From: Jeotgalibaca arthritidis
GTDB lineage: Bacteria; Bacillota; Bacilli; Lactobacillales; Aerococcaceae
Assembly: GCF_011100465.1 (NCBI RefSeq)
Contig: NZ_CP049740.1
Span: forward strand, 1,728,001 to 1,792,000
Length of the DNA stretch: 64,000 nt
Direction: 5' to 3'
The stretch's first letter is position 1; each line of letters starts with the position of its first letter. The notes under the pieces were generated by a model that had not been told where the DNA came from, made no database searches, and was given only the letters and a program-made list of their open reading frames with translations. Position numbers and translations under genes: made by a program. Positions 1 through 9,737 of this stretch are shown piece after piece.

Positions 1-1980
1 GTACTTGTCTCCTTAATAGGCGTTTTAATAGGGAGCAGTTATTTGGTTTATTTAGCCAAAACTGCTGATGTGGAAAACTTAAGGGCAGGTTTAGAACAAA
101 CGACTGTTGTCTACGACCGTTACGGCCAAGAAGCAGGGGAACTTTATTCTCAAAAAGGCACGTTTACTACCTTACAGGACATATCACCTTATATTCAGGA
201 TGCCGTTATTTCAACAGAGGATAAACGGTTTTACACCCATAAAGGGGTCGATCCGATTGGGATTGCTCGTGCCGCAGTTGGCATTGTCTTAAACCGAGGA
301 GCGATTACAGGTGGTGGCTCAACTATTACCCAGCAGCTAGCGAAAAATGCTTATTTAACCTTGGATCAGACACTAATTCGAAAGGCAAAAGAGTTATTCT
401 TAGCCTTTGAAATTGAGAAAAAGTATGAAAAAGAAGAAATTTTAGAGATGTATCTGAATAATTCCTACTTCGGAAATGGGGTATGGGGTGTTGAAGATGC
501 GTCGCAAAAATACTTTGGTAAGTCAGCTTCAGAGGTCACTCTTTCAGAAGCGGCTGTTTTAACCGCTATGTTAAAAGGCCCGAGCTTGTATAATCCAATT
601 GATGATTATGAAGCGAGCATTAACCGCCGTGATACAGTTTTACAATTGATGGCTGATAATGGCTTTACTGATCAAGCAACAGCGGATGCGGCTATGGCGG
701 AAGGTATCTATCTTTATGATAACTATGCCTCATACTCTAGCTATAATTATCCTTATTATTTTGATGCGGTTATTGAAGAAGCAGTTTACACTTACGGTAT
801 TGATGAGGAAGATTTATTGAATCGTGGCTATAAGATTTACACAGGTTTAGACCAAGACTACCAATACCAAATGGACCAAACCTATGATTATGCTTATTTT
901 ATTGACGGTGCGGATGGTACGCTGATGCAAAGTGCGTCAGTTGCTATTGAGCCGTCAACTGGTGACGTGTTAGCAATGGTAGGTGGGCGCGGTGAGCACA
1001 CGTTCCGTGGATTTAACCGTGCCACTCAAATGAGTGTGCCACCGGCTTCGACGATTAAACCATTGTCCATTTATACACCTGCATTAGAAGCAGGATATGA
1101 TGTGGACAGTATGATTATGGATGATGACACGTTGACATATGGGCCAACTGATTATGCGCTTAAGAATTATGATCGTTACAGTGAGTATGCAGAAATTCCC
1201 ATGTACCGAGCGATTGTAGAAAGTAAAAATACAACGGCAGTATATTTGCTCGATAAAATGGGCATTGACAAGGCCGTTAATAAATTGGCTCAGTTTGGGA
1301 TTCATGTTCGTGAAGAAGATAAAATTTACGGTGATATTGCCCTTGGGGATATGGATGGGGTGTCGCCCCTTCAAATGGCGAGTGCGTATTCAACATTTGC
1401 TAATGATGGTTTGCGAGCAGATCCACGTATTATTACGAAAATTGTGGATGCGACTGGTGCAGTGGTGGTCGACAATACGGCTGTTCAAACAACGCGTGTG
1501 GTATCTTCGGAAATCGCTAATAAAATGACGTCGATTTTACTTGGTGTTTATGCGCCGGGTGGAACGGGTTATGGCGCGCAACCTTATAATGGCATGCAAG
1601 TCGCTGGTAAAACGGGGACGTCTGAGGCTATTGGAGAAGATGGGCCTTACGATCGGACGAAATGGATGATTGCTTACACGCCAGATATTACGGTGGCAAC
1701 ATGGATTGGTTTTGACGAAACAACCGAAGAAAATAACTTGAGCGACATTGGAATGATGTTCTATAACTTATTTAGTAATGAGATGGGGAATTTACTTAAT
1801 GTAAGCCCAAGTACGACCTTCGCAGTTGGAACTGTTGATGAGGAATTGGGTAATCAAACCCCAGAAAGCAGTTGGGTTGATCGAGTGGATGGCTTCATTG
1901 ATCAGTTTACGGAGTTTGGTGGAAAAGTAGAGGAAAAATCTAAGGAATGGTTTAACAGAGCGGTTGATTTCTTCCGCTAA
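1..1980 (+). CDS. Class A penicillin-binding protein, 5' end outside window
   Basis: Bifunctional murein synthase: polymerises lipid II and cross-links peptides on the outer face of the membrane. The reading frame is open from base 1 and begins inside a hydrophobic segment (bases 1-55), the end of the N-terminal membrane anchor, so the true start lies upstream; a TTG at 43 is only an internal codon. Glycosyltransferase motifs EDKRFYTHKG (about base 214) and GGGSTITQQ (about 310) are followed by the transpeptidase motifs STIK (1048-1059), SKN (1222-1230) and KTG (1609-1617), so both catalytic domains look intact. It resembles the PBP1A/PBP2A/PbpF group; I cannot say which paralogue. A weak hairpin with a T run follows at about 1985-2014. 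Confidence 0.95.
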   Translation, partial: VLVSLIGVLIGSSYLVYLAKTADVENLRAGLEQTTVVYDRYGQEAGELYSQKGTFTTLQDISPYIQDAVISTEDKRFYTHKGVDPIGIARAAVGIVLNRGAITGGGSTITQQLAKNAYLTLDQTLIRKAKELFLAFEIEKKYEKEEILEMYLNNSYFGNGVWGVEDASQKYFGKSASEVTLSEAAVLTAMLKGPSLYNPIDDYEASINRRDTVLQLMADNGFTDQATADAAMAEGIYLYDNYASYSSYNYPYYFDAVIEEAVYTYGIDEEDLLNRGYKIYTGLDQDYQYQMDQTYDYAYFIDGADGTLMQSASVAIEPSTGDVLAMVGGRGEHTFRGFNRATQMSVPPASTIKPLSIYTPALEAGYDVDSMIMDDDTLTYGPTDYALKNYDRYSEYAEIPMYRAIVESKNTTAVYLLDKMGIDKAVNKLAQFGIHVREEDKIYGDIALGDMDGVSPLQMASAYSTFANDGLRADPRIITKIVDATGAVVVDNTAVQTTRVVSSEIANKMTSILLGVYAPGGTGYGAQPYNGMQVAGKTGTSEAIGEDGPYDRTKWMIAYTPDITVATWIGFDETTEENNLSDIGMMFYNLFSNEMGNLLNVSPSTTFAVGTVDEELGNQTPESSWVDRVDGFIDQFTEFGGKVEEKSKEWFNRAVDFFR

Positions 1981-2026
1981 CAAAAGAGAAAACGAACGTA
2001 TTTTCGGCTTTTTTATGGAAATTGAT

Positions 2027-2040
2027 TACCATTAATGGTA
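2027..2040. promoter_or_regulatory. 14-bp perfect palindrome upstream of yheA
   Basis: TACCATTAATGGTA is a perfect palindrome in the 91-bp gap between the PBP gene and yheA, within the expected promoter region of yheA. It could be an operator for a dimeric regulator; no regulator is identified and chance is possible in AT-rich DNA. Confidence 0.35.
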
Positions 2041-2071
2041 TGATGAAGAAAGAAAATTGTAAAGGACTGAC

Positions 2072-2437
2072 ATGATGAAAAATATTTATGATATCGCCTA
2101 CGAATTAGAAAGCGCATTGCGTGAACAACCTGCATTTGCTGAACTCACAGAGTCATACAAAGCAGTTACTAAAGATGAGGAAGCAGCACAATTATTTGCA
2201 GACTTCACTCGTGTTCAACAAGAAATCCAAATGAAACAAATGAGCGGTGAAGGACTAACTGATGAGTTTATTCAAGAAGCACAAGACATTGCTGGTCGTG
2301 CATCAACCAATGAATTGATCAAAGGCATGATGACTGCAGAACAACAATTGAGCGTTGTTATCGAAGATATCAACAAAATTATTGTTCGCCCATTGCAAGA
2401 CATGTATGCAGAAAATGCACCACAAAACGAAGCATAA
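2072..2437 (+). CDS. yheA: YheA-like UPF0342/YlbF-superfamily protein
   Basis: A 121-residue, all-helical, charged protein of the UPF0342 (YheA/YmcA/YlbF-like) family. No catalytic residues or membrane segments are visible. YlbF and YmcA of Bacillus help control RNase Y, but a role for YheA itself is not established, so function is left open. ATG codons lie at 2072 and 2075 behind an AAAGGA-type ribosome site; either could be used. It precedes the yhaO-yhaN-yhaM nuclease cluster as in Listeria and Bacillus, separated by a terminator. Confidence 0.85.
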   Translation: MMKNIYDIAYELESALREQPAFAELTESYKAVTKDEEAAQLFADFTRVQQEIQMKQMSGEGLTDEFIQEAQDIAGRASTNELIKGMMTAEQQLSVVIEDINKIIVRPLQDMYAENAPQNEA

Positions 2438-2458
2438 TAGCTTAACATAAACATCTAG

Positions 2459-2526
2459 GCTTTGTCTTTTTGATACGGAGCTGGCTTGGAGAAGCCAGTT
2501 TCGTTAAAAAGGCAAAGCTTTTTTAT
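2459..2526 (+). terminator. Terminator with nested hairpin between yheA and yhaO
   Basis: GCTTTGTCTTTTT (2459-2471) pairs with AAAAAGGCAAAGC (2506-2518) and runs into TTTTTTATTT. A second perfect hairpin, CTGGCTT/AAGCCAG (2481-2498), lies in its loop. Confidence 0.7.
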
Positions 2527-2559
2527 TTGACTACAGATCTAATTGAAAGAGGTGAGAAG

Positions 2560-3807
2560 ATGATTCGTTTTATCCATGCAGCTGACCTGCACTTGGACAG
2601 TCCCTTTAAAGGACTGAAAAAAATGCATCCTTCTTTATTTGACGCTATTCATCAATCAACATTTGCGTCTTTTAAAAAAATTGTCACAACAGCTATCGAA
2701 AAAAAAACGGATTTCGTCTTACTTTGCGGAGATATCTATGACGGGGAAAATCAAAGTGTCAAAGCACAGTCATTCTTTCGAGAACAGATGAAACGACTTC
2801 AAGCAGCACATATTCCGGTTTATCTTTTACACGGTAATCATGATTTTATGGGGAGAGACAGTTTAAGAATTCAGATGCCAGATAATGTCTCTATTTTTAA
2901 AACAGAGGTGGAAACCCAATTATTAACGACTGCCAGCCAAGAACGGGTTGCTATTAGTGGCTTTAGTTACCCATCACGTTGGGTGAAAGAGCGGATGATT
3001 AACCATTATCCGAGTCGGAAACGAGCAGTCGATTATCATATCGGTATGTTGCATGGTTTCTTTGAAGGATCCGCTTCAAAGGAGGATGTTTATGCGCCTT
3101 TTTCTATGGCGGATTTACTTGAACGCTCTTATGATTATTGGGCTTTAGGGCATATTCATAAGCGGGAAGTTTTGAACCAGCAGCCAATAGTAGCGTATTC
3201 AGGTAATACACAAGGGCGAAATCCGAATGAAAGTGGCGATAAGGGCGTTTATTTAGTTGAGTTGGAAAAAGGCAGCGAACCAACCATGACCTTTATCGAA
3301 ACAGCTCCTATCGTTTGGAAAGAACAACAGTTGTCGTTGAAAGGATTATCTAGCTTACAAAGCGTTTACGCTGAAATTGAAGGCTGTTTAGAAAGAGCAT
3401 CAGAAGCGAAGAAGACAGTCTTGTTATCGATTCGTTTCGATGATTATGATTGTCTCTCTAAAGACGTATTGGAACGAATTAAAGAGGGCGACTTGTTGGA
3501 AGGATTTAACCAACAGCAATCGGACAAAGGCATTTATCTCTACCATTTGTCGCTCAATCCGCTAAAGGAGCAATTTTTATTCCGTTATGATGAGGCCATG
3601 CAAGCTAGCTTTGAAAAAAGTGGTCATGCATTTAGGGAAAAGGACTACTTACAGACAATTTTACAAGACCTGTTTAAACATCCAAGTATGAGAGGTCGGT
3701 TTAGTGAGTTGGAACAGGACGAGGAGTTAGCTGAAACGATTATTCAATCGGCACGTAACTTATTGTTTGAAGACATTGCGTTTGAAGAAGGTGACGAAAC
3801 AAGTTGA
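2560..3807 (+). CDS. yhaO: YhaO, SbcD-like metallophosphoesterase (DNA repair nuclease subunit)
   Basis: Predicted calcineurin-type metallo-nuclease of 415 residues, working with YhaN as an SbcD/SbcC-like pair on DNA ends. The N-terminus FIHAADLHLDSPF carries the DxH metal motif, followed by CGDIYDG, HGNHD and ALGHIHKRE, which complete the metallophosphoesterase core. The frame stays open upstream to a TTG at 2470, but that start would sit inside the preceding terminator; ATG 2560 has a good GAAAGAGGTGAG site and aligns with the family N-terminus. It overlaps yhaN by 4 bp, which implies translational coupling. Confidence 0.9.
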   Translation: MIRFIHAADLHLDSPFKGLKKMHPSLFDAIHQSTFASFKKIVTTAIEKKTDFVLLCGDIYDGENQSVKAQSFFREQMKRLQAAHIPVYLLHGNHDFMGRDSLRIQMPDNVSIFKTEVETQLLTTASQERVAISGFSYPSRWVKERMINHYPSRKRAVDYHIGMLHGFFEGSASKEDVYAPFSMADLLERSYDYWALGHIHKREVLNQQPIVAYSGNTQGRNPNESGDKGVYLVELEKGSEPTMTFIETAPIVWKEQQLSLKGLSSLQSVYAEIEGCLERASEAKKTVLLSIRFDDYDCLSKDVLERIKEGDLLEGFNQQQSDKGIYLYHLSLNPLKEQFLFRYDEAMQASFEKSGHAFREKDYLQTILQDLFKHPSMRGRFSELEQDEELAETIIQSARNLLFEDIAFEEGDETS

Positions 3808-6599
3808 AAATTGAATCCATTGACATTTACGGCTACGGTAAGTGGTCACAACAGACATTCGATCAGCTAACTGATTTACAGGTTTTTCTTGGGGATAACG
3901 AGGCTGGTAAGAGTACCTTGTCTTCATTTATCCAAACTATCTTTTTTGGTTTTCCATCTGCCCGTAAGAAAGATAGCAATCTGTATCTGCCTAAACAAGG
4001 AGACAGCTATGGTGGCCGTTTGTTTCTCAGCGGCACACGGTTTGGCAAGGTGATTGTCGAACGGATGAAGGATCGTAATCGTGGTAAGGCAGTGCTTACC
4101 TATGAAAATGGGCAACAAGAAGTTGTCGATCATTTAGCCTCTTATTTGTTAGGTGTTGATCGTCAAACCTATGAGTTGCTCTATGTCTTTAAAATTGACC
4201 GTTTGCTGGATCTGTCTCGTGTTAAAAAAGAAGATTTGAACCGTTATTTATTAGGGATTGGCACTAGCGGCAGTGAACAGCTCTTACAAATTGCTGAAGA
4301 TTACCGTAAAGATGCTAAAAAAGAATTTTTACCAACAGGAACGAAGCCGCCCCTTAATCAGAAAATTAAGGAAACGGAGAACAAATGGCTTCAATTGCAA
4401 GATGCGAAAGCAAAAAATCGCGATTATGAGGGCCTATTAGTAAGAGCAGCTGACATTCAAGATGAGCTAGCTAAGTTAAGTCAAAAGCAAGAAAAATGGG
4501 AAGCGGAAAATCGTGATTTAAGTGAAGCCATTCGTTTGAATGATTATTATCTAGAATGGCGCCAACTTGAACAAGAGATTTCAGCTGTGGATGCTAGTCA
4601 TCTGCCACCCAATGTTCGTCAACGTTGGGAATGGCTGCAAGAAAAGATAGCTGAGGAATTAAACAAGCAAACTGCCTTGCAAGAGCAAGAAAAACAAAGT
4701 TTGAAAGAATTAGACGACTTCAGCCAAGCTAAGTGGTATCGTGACCATCAAGCCGAATGGGATAGTCTTAATCATGCTTTTACTAAAATTTCCAGCGCGT
4801 TCAATGAAAGTCTCTTTTTAGAAAAAAACCGCCGAGAAGAAGAGGCTGAGCTGATTCTCTTTAAGCGGGCAATGGGGCTTCAGTCAGAGCAAATGCTTCA
4901 GCCATTAACGGCAGAAAAAATGCAAATGGCAGAATCCTTACTTGAAAAAGAAAAACAGATTTCTCATGACTTAACTGATCTCAACCAAGCAATTAGTCAA
5001 AAAGAAAGTCATTTAGCTTCTTTAGAAATGAAGATAAAAGAACTTTTGGCTGAACGTTGGGCTGACGGTCGCTTTAAAGACTGGCAATCGAAAGCAGAAC
5101 AAGGAAAGGCTGACGTGCAATCAAATAGCCTATCTATTCCGATGATGGTTAGTTTCGTAGTGGCGATTATCGCTACTATGATTGCTATTTTTGCGCCGGC
5201 ACTACGACTGGTCGCGATTGGAGCTGCTGTACTTTCTGTTGGTGCAGGGGTTTATTTCTCTAAAAAAGCTAAGGTGATGACTAATCATCCAACTGATGAA
5301 TTTAATATGGCTGATTACATTCAGCAAGCTGCTCTGAGAGAGCGGATCAAGGAATTGACAGTGGAGGAGCAAGGCGAACAGGAGAGCTTTATTCAACTGC
5401 TGAACCGCCAAGAAGAATTGGAAATGGCGCTTGAAAAGGAAAAAGATAATCAACGAGAGTGGCTCAATCAGGCGGCTTATCCGTTGAATTTTTCACTGGA
5501 AACGGTAGTAAGGGAAGAACCAGCTCAAAAAATTGCGGAGCGTGAGCAGAAGTTAAGTGCCATCAGTGAAAAGCAAGCTCTTATTGAGGCCAGCTTAGAT
5601 CAATGGTTTGAAGACGCTGATTTTATTCGTCAGCAGCTACGCTTAACTCACCTATCTCGCAGTGATTTTGTCGGGCAGTTTACGGAGCTACGACAAGCGC
5701 TCATTTTAGAAGAAAATATGGCTAAGCATGCTGAAGAAAAGTTAGCGGCTATTACCGCACAAAAAGCGGATTTAGAAGCGAGTTTAGCTAAGCATCTGAA
5801 AGAACGACAGGATATTTTAGAAGCAGCTAAGGTCGAAACGGAAGCGGAATTTTATAACTTGCTTCATGCTAAAGACCAACAGGCTGAACAAAAGAGACGG
5901 CAGAAGTTTTTAGATGAGCAGCTGCATGATAAAGAGGCGCTATTCAAGCGTTATCCTGATAAAGAGCAAGCACTGAAGCGTCTGGCTAATAATAAGAATC
6001 ATTTAGTTGTTATTCAAGAGGACATTAAACGGCTTCAAAAAGAAGAAGTCAGCTGCCAACATGAGATTCGTTTGCTTGAGGAGGGTGGCACTTATAGCAC
6101 GCTTCTACAAGAGTACGCGGTTGCTGAAACAGAAATGCGCGACATGATTGTTGACTGGGCCAAAAAAGTAGTCGCGGCCGAATGGTTAGAGGAAACACTG
6201 CGTTACGGCAAGGATGATCGGCTACCATTATTATTAGATGATATGACGGATTACTTTGTCCGACTGACAGCAGGTAACTACCGCCGAATTATTTTTAGAA
6301 AATCAGGCATTAAGGTCCAACATGCAAGTGGAACAATTTATGAGCCGTTTGAATTATCGCAAGGAACAGTGGAGCAACTTTATATTGCCATGCGGTTTGC
6401 CTTTATTAAAAACACTGCTGATATCGCCAATTTACCCATTCTGATTGATGATGGCTTTGTGAATTTTGACAGCAGTCGAAAAGCAACTATGTATGAATTA
6501 ATGGCGGAACTCAGCCAGTCTATCCAAGTTTTCTTTTTTACATTTGATGACACTGTCGGCGAAATAATGAGTCAAGAGCAAATCAATGTGCTAAACTAA
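3804..6599 (+). CDS. yhaN: YhaN, large AAA ATPase, SbcC-like, with membrane segment
   Basis: A 931-residue SMC/SbcC-type ATPase. Walker A GDNEAGKST lies at residues 30-38; long heptad-rich helices fill the middle; Walker B-like LIDDGFVNFD is near residue 880. Unlike SbcC, a pair of hydrophobic segments (about residues 445-487) interrupts the coiled coil where SbcC would have a zinc hook, so the protein is probably membrane-anchored, as described for YhaN homologues. The start is a TTG overlapping the yhaO stop. Probable partner of YhaO in DNA end processing; the true substrate is not established here. Confidence 0.9.
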   Translation: MKIESIDIYGYGKWSQQTFDQLTDLQVFLGDNEAGKSTLSSFIQTIFFGFPSARKKDSNLYLPKQGDSYGGRLFLSGTRFGKVIVERMKDRNRGKAVLTYENGQQEVVDHLASYLLGVDRQTYELLYVFKIDRLLDLSRVKKEDLNRYLLGIGTSGSEQLLQIAEDYRKDAKKEFLPTGTKPPLNQKIKETENKWLQLQDAKAKNRDYEGLLVRAADIQDELAKLSQKQEKWEAENRDLSEAIRLNDYYLEWRQLEQEISAVDASHLPPNVRQRWEWLQEKIAEELNKQTALQEQEKQSLKELDDFSQAKWYRDHQAEWDSLNHAFTKISSAFNESLFLEKNRREEEAELILFKRAMGLQSEQMLQPLTAEKMQMAESLLEKEKQISHDLTDLNQAISQKESHLASLEMKIKELLAERWADGRFKDWQSKAEQGKADVQSNSLSIPMMVSFVVAIIATMIAIFAPALRLVAIGAAVLSVGAGVYFSKKAKVMTNHPTDEFNMADYIQQAALRERIKELTVEEQGEQESFIQLLNRQEELEMALEKEKDNQREWLNQAAYPLNFSLETVVREEPAQKIAEREQKLSAISEKQALIEASLDQWFEDADFIRQQLRLTHLSRSDFVGQFTELRQALILEENMAKHAEEKLAAITAQKADLEASLAKHLKERQDILEAAKVETEAEFYNLLHAKDQQAEQKRRQKFLDEQLHDKEALFKRYPDKEQALKRLANNKNHLVVIQEDIKRLQKEEVSCQHEIRLLEEGGTYSTLLQEYAVAETEMRDMIVDWAKKVVAAEWLEETLRYGKDDRLPLLLDDMTDYFVRLTAGNYRRIIFRKSGIKVQHASGTIYEPFELSQGTVEQLYIAMRFAFIKNTADIANLPILIDDGFVNFDSSRKATMYELMAELSQSIQVFFFTFDDTVGEIMSQEQINVLN

Positions 6600-6625
6600 T
6601 AGCGAGTGAAAAAGGGAGTGTTACT

Positions 6626-7591
6626 GTGACTAAAAAAGTATTTGAATATAACCTAGATGAACCATTTGAACTATTTATGTTAATTAAGGGTGCTGATGTT
6701 CGTAAGGCAAAAAATAACAAGCCGTTTATCGCTTTTACTTTCCAAGATAAAAGTGGTCAAATTGACGGCAAGTTTTGGGATGCTAAGGAAGAAGAAATCA
6801 ATCGTTTCCAAGCTGGTGTGGTAGTGCATATTACGGGTAAACGAGAGATGTATCAAAATAATCCACAATTACGCATTAACAAAATGCGTTTAGCGCAAGC
6901 GGGTGAGCCATCATCTCCTGAGCTTTATATGGAACGTGCGCCGATTCGAACAGAGGATATGGTTGAAGAAATCAATCAAACCTTATTTGAAATAACAAGT
7001 GCACCGATTAATCGTGTGGTTCGATTCTTGATAAAGAAATTCCAAAAAGAATTTTTTGAGTATCCAGCTGCAAAACGCCATCACCATGCTTTTCCAGGTG
7101 GATTGGGCTTCCATACTATTTCGATTTTAAGAATGGCTAAAACAGTGGCTAAGTTGTATCCGTCTGTTAATCCATCGCTTCTATATGGCGGCGTGATTTT
7201 ACATGATATTGGAAAGACAATCGAGTTAACTGGAAGTTTATCAACGGAATATACGTTGAAAGGCAACCTGATTGGTCATATTGTGTTAATTGATGAAGAA
7301 ATTACTAAAGCCTGTGAAGCTTTGAAAATTAGTGACGACAATGAAGATATTATTTTATTGAAACACTTAGTTTTAGCTCATCATGGAAAAATGGAATTTG
7401 GTTCGCCAGTTAAACCGCATTTACTTGAAGCTGAAATTATTCATCATTTGGACAATTTGGATGCTTCAATCAATATGATTGATACAGCCTTGCAACGGAC
7501 AGCTGAAGGTAGCTTCAGTGAACGTATTTTTGGATTGGATAACCGAATGTTCTACAAACCAAACCCAAGTCACCCAACTTCAGCCGAATAA
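6626..7591 (+). CDS. yhaM: YhaM, 3'-5' exoribonuclease
   Basis: A 321-residue exonuclease of the YhaM family, degrading RNA (and in vitro ssDNA) from the 3' end. An N-terminal OB-fold nucleic-acid domain (about residues 15-95) is followed by an HD metal domain with HHHAFPGGLGFHT near residue 152 and LHDIGK near residue 192, plus a later H-H pair, AHHGK. The start is GTG 6626 behind AAAAGGGAG. It is the last gene of the yhaO-yhaN-yhaM run and ends at a strong terminator. Confidence 0.93.
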   Translation: MTKKVFEYNLDEPFELFMLIKGADVRKAKNNKPFIAFTFQDKSGQIDGKFWDAKEEEINRFQAGVVVHITGKREMYQNNPQLRINKMRLAQAGEPSSPELYMERAPIRTEDMVEEINQTLFEITSAPINRVVRFLIKKFQKEFFEYPAAKRHHHAFPGGLGFHTISILRMAKTVAKLYPSVNPSLLYGGVILHDIGKTIELTGSLSTEYTLKGNLIGHIVLIDEEITKACEALKISDDNEDIILLKHLVLAHHGKMEFGSPVKPHLLEAEIIHHLDNLDASINMIDTALQRTAEGSFSERIFGLDNRMFYKPNPSHPTSAE

Positions 7592-7596
7592 GTTAA

Positions 7597-7632
7597 AAAG
7601 AAGTAGCTCGCCAGCGAGCTACTTCTTTTTTT
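7597..7632 (+). terminator. Terminator of yhaONM
   Basis: Stem AAGAAGTAGCTCG / CGAGCTACTTCTT with loop CCAG, then a T run. Confidence 0.9.
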
Positions 7633-7694
7633 GTAGGCTAATGTACGATGCTGCTAACTTTTTTAGTTTGTATCGATCATATCCTGCTCCCAAC

Positions 7695-7734
7695 CATAAA
7701 AAACCAGACTTGGGTTCTGCCCAAGTCTGGTTTA
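7695..7734 (-). terminator. Terminator of prsA (minus strand)
   Basis: AAACCAGACTTGGG and CCCAAGTCTGGTTT form a 14-bp stem; read on the minus strand it is followed by TTTTTTATGG, directly downstream of the prsA stop codon. Confidence 0.9.
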
Positions 7735-7740
7735 ACTAAA

Positions 7741-8679
7741 TTATTCTGCTGATTCTTCAGTTGCAGCTTCATCAGATGCTGCGTCTTCAACAGCATCTTC
7801 TTCAATAACTTCTTCTTCAACTAGGAAAGCATCCATTGCTGATTTCAAATCTGCATCTTTAATTGAGATGTCAGCTTCTCTTAGGATAGCAGTCATTTGC
7901 TCATCAAGGTAAGCTGAGTCAGATAATTTTTCAGTCATCATCATTTCTCTGATGTTTTCTTCTTCCTCTTCAAATGTTCCTTTTTCAGGTTTTTCTGTTA
8001 AAAGGATGATATGGAAACCATATTCTGTCTCAACAGGTGTTTGCGTCATTTCGCCTTCTTTAAGTGCGAAAGCAGCTTCCTCAAATTCTGCTACCATTTG
8101 ACCGCGACCGAATGAACCTAGTGATCCGCCATTTGAAGCCGATCCGTCAGTTGAGTGTTCTGCAGCTAGTTCTGCAAAGTCTGCGCCATCATTGATTTGT
8201 TTGATTAAGTCTTCAGCGACTGCTTTATCTTCTACTAAGATGTGAGAAGCTGTAATGTTAGGTTCGTATTCTTCATAGAAAGCTTGCACTTCTTCGTCAG
8301 TGAAGGTTGTTCTTGCGCGCAATGCGTCATCCATTAATAAGTTTAAGTGAATTTGGCTCGTATATTCTTCTTGAGAAGTGAATCCCATTTGTTGGATTAA
8401 GCCTAGTAATGTATCCACGCCACCAACTGATTCGATTGTTGCTAAAACTTCAGTTTCAGCTTGTTTTTTATATTCATTTTCGCCAACGAGATTTTCTAGA
8501 GCCTGCGTTAGAATAAGACGTTGAATGGTACTTTCCCCAACAGATGCCTTCATTGATTCGTAAAGGTCGTCTTTTGTAATTGTATTTTCTCCAACCGTCG
8601 CTACGGTATCGCTAGATGCACAACCTGCTAACGTTACTGTTGCCAATAGGGCAAGTGCTGATGCTGTAAATTTCTTCAT
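7741..8679 (-). CDS. prsA: PrsA foldase lipoprotein
   Basis: Membrane-anchored extracytoplasmic peptidyl-prolyl isomerase that helps secreted proteins, often PBPs, to fold. A lipoprotein signal peptide with lipobox LAGC gives Cys20 as the anchor. A parvulin domain spans about residues 138-230 (ASHILV, GGSLGSFGRGQMV, TEYGFHIILL). The tail is a low-complexity stretch rich in Glu, Asp and Ala. It is adjacent to yhaM in the same order as in Bacillus and Listeria and is transcribed alone from the opposite strand. Confidence 0.95.
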   Translation of the reverse strand: MKKFTASALALLATVTLAGCASSDTVATVGENTITKDDLYESMKASVGESTIQRLILTQALENLVGENEYKKQAETEVLATIESVGGVDTLLGLIQQMGFTSQEEYTSQIHLNLLMDDALRARTTFTDEEVQAFYEEYEPNITASHILVEDKAVAEDLIKQINDGADFAELAAEHSTDGSASNGGSLGSFGRGQMVAEFEEAAFALKEGEMTQTPVETEYGFHIILLTEKPEKGTFEEEEENIREMMMTEKLSDSAYLDEQMTAILREADISIKDADLKSAMDAFLVEEEVIEEDAVEDAASDEAATEESAE

Positions 8680-8830
8680 TCGATTGACACTTCCATTTCT
8701 TAAATTGTATCTATTTTATTTATAAAACTAACCTTTCTAACTATAACACACAGAGAATTCGAATGAAAAGAAATCTTTAAAAACGCTTTAAAATTTCACA
8801 CATTCTTCACGAACAGACTGAATTATGAAA

Positions 8831-8864
8831 AAAATGAAGCCGGCCACTGACTATCTTCATCATT
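8831..8864 (-). terminator. Possible terminator after the YtxH-like gene
   Basis: On the minus strand TGAAG and CTTCA flank a partly paired loop, followed by TTTTTTT. The stem is short. Confidence 0.45.
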
Positions 8865-8868
8865 CATT

Positions 8869-9219
8869 TTATTTTTGTAATTTTGCGGTTTCTTTTTCAA
8901 CGGTGTCTGATAGCTTTGCAACTTGGTCAGTAATTCGTCTGATGCGAGGTTGATTACGTTGTGAAAAATCCTCGATAGATGTGGTCACTTCCTTTGAAAA
9001 GGTATCAGCTACTAACATGCCTTCGTTTGATAGGCGAGAAACAGCAGCTTGTAAATCGTTTAGACTGTCTGTCAGTTCATTAACAGAATCTGTATTGGTT
9101 TGGATATAGTTTTGTAAGCGGCGACGGTTTTCCTCACCACTTCTCGGTGTGTTTAATAAGGCTACGAGGCCACCAACAATCGTTCCGAAAATTAACCCTT
9201 GAGTGAAGTTCTTCATCAT
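8869..9219 (-). CDS. YtxH-domain small membrane protein
   Basis: A 116-residue protein with an N-terminal glycine-rich hydrophobic segment (residues 5-22) and a TPRSGEENRRRL motif typical of YtxH/YhaH-type proteins, followed by a long amphipathic helix. It is presumably membrane-tethered; function is unknown. It overlaps the hit gene by 4 bp (ATGA), so the two are probably co-translated. Confidence 0.8.
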   Translation of the reverse strand: MMKNFTQGLIFGTIVGGLVALLNTPRSGEENRRRLQNYIQTNTDSVNELTDSLNDLQAAVSRLSNEGMLVADTFSKEVTTSIEDFSQRNQPRIRRITDQVAKLSDTVEKETAKLQK

Positions 9220-9653
9220 GCTTCCTCCAATCTATTTTTTATAGCAGTTGCCATTGCTTGGAAAGCTTCTTGGTCGAAATCTGCTTCATGAGTTTGCCAT
9301 TTCAAACCAAAGCCATCTACCTCAGTGTCTTCATAACGCGGAATCAAATGGATGTGCGAATGGAAGACGGTTTGGTGAGCAAGTTTGCCATTGTTATTTA
9401 AAAGATTCATACCTTTAATAGCTGGATCATGCTGTTTAATGGCTGTTGCAATAGCAGGGATTTTACTAAAAACGCGAGCTGCTAGCTCAGCATCATATTC
9501 AAAAATATCCGCCACATGTGTCTTAGGAATCAATAGCGTATGTCCCTTGCTAACTTGGGAAATATCCAAAAAGGCTAAAACATCATCATCTTCATAAACC
9601 GTGTAACTGGGAATTTCTTTATTAATTATTTTACAAAAAATACAATCGGTCAT
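9216..9653 (-). CDS. hit: HIT-family nucleotide hydrolase/transferase
   Basis: Histidine-triad protein of 145 residues that hydrolyses nucleoside phosphoramidates or dinucleoside polyphosphates. A Zn-type CIFCKII pair sits at the N-terminus and the catalytic triad HSHIHLIPR lies at residues 98-106. It is divergent from ecsA, as in Bacillus and Listeria. A second, less similar HIT protein lies at 51824-52243. Confidence 0.93.
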   Translation of the reverse strand: MTDCIFCKIINKEIPSYTVYEDDDVLAFLDISQVSKGHTLLIPKTHVADIFEYDAELAARVFSKIPAIATAIKQHDPAIKGMNLLNNNGKLAHQTVFHSHIHLIPRYEDTEVDGFGLKWQTHEADFDQEAFQAMATAIKNRLEEA

Positions 9654-9737
9654 TAAACACTACCTCATTTCTTTTGTTGTATTAACGTTACTTTACCACA
9701 TCTGTTTTTTAAATGACACAATTTACCTACCGACCTA

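Noticed and set aside
2470-2559. N-terminal extension of yhaO from TTG 2470
   Set aside because: It lies inside a terminator hairpin; ATG 2560 has a strong site and the family N-terminus.
7479-7739. 86-codon plus-strand frame
   Set aside because: Starts inside yhaM and crosses two terminators; no ribosome site or family match.
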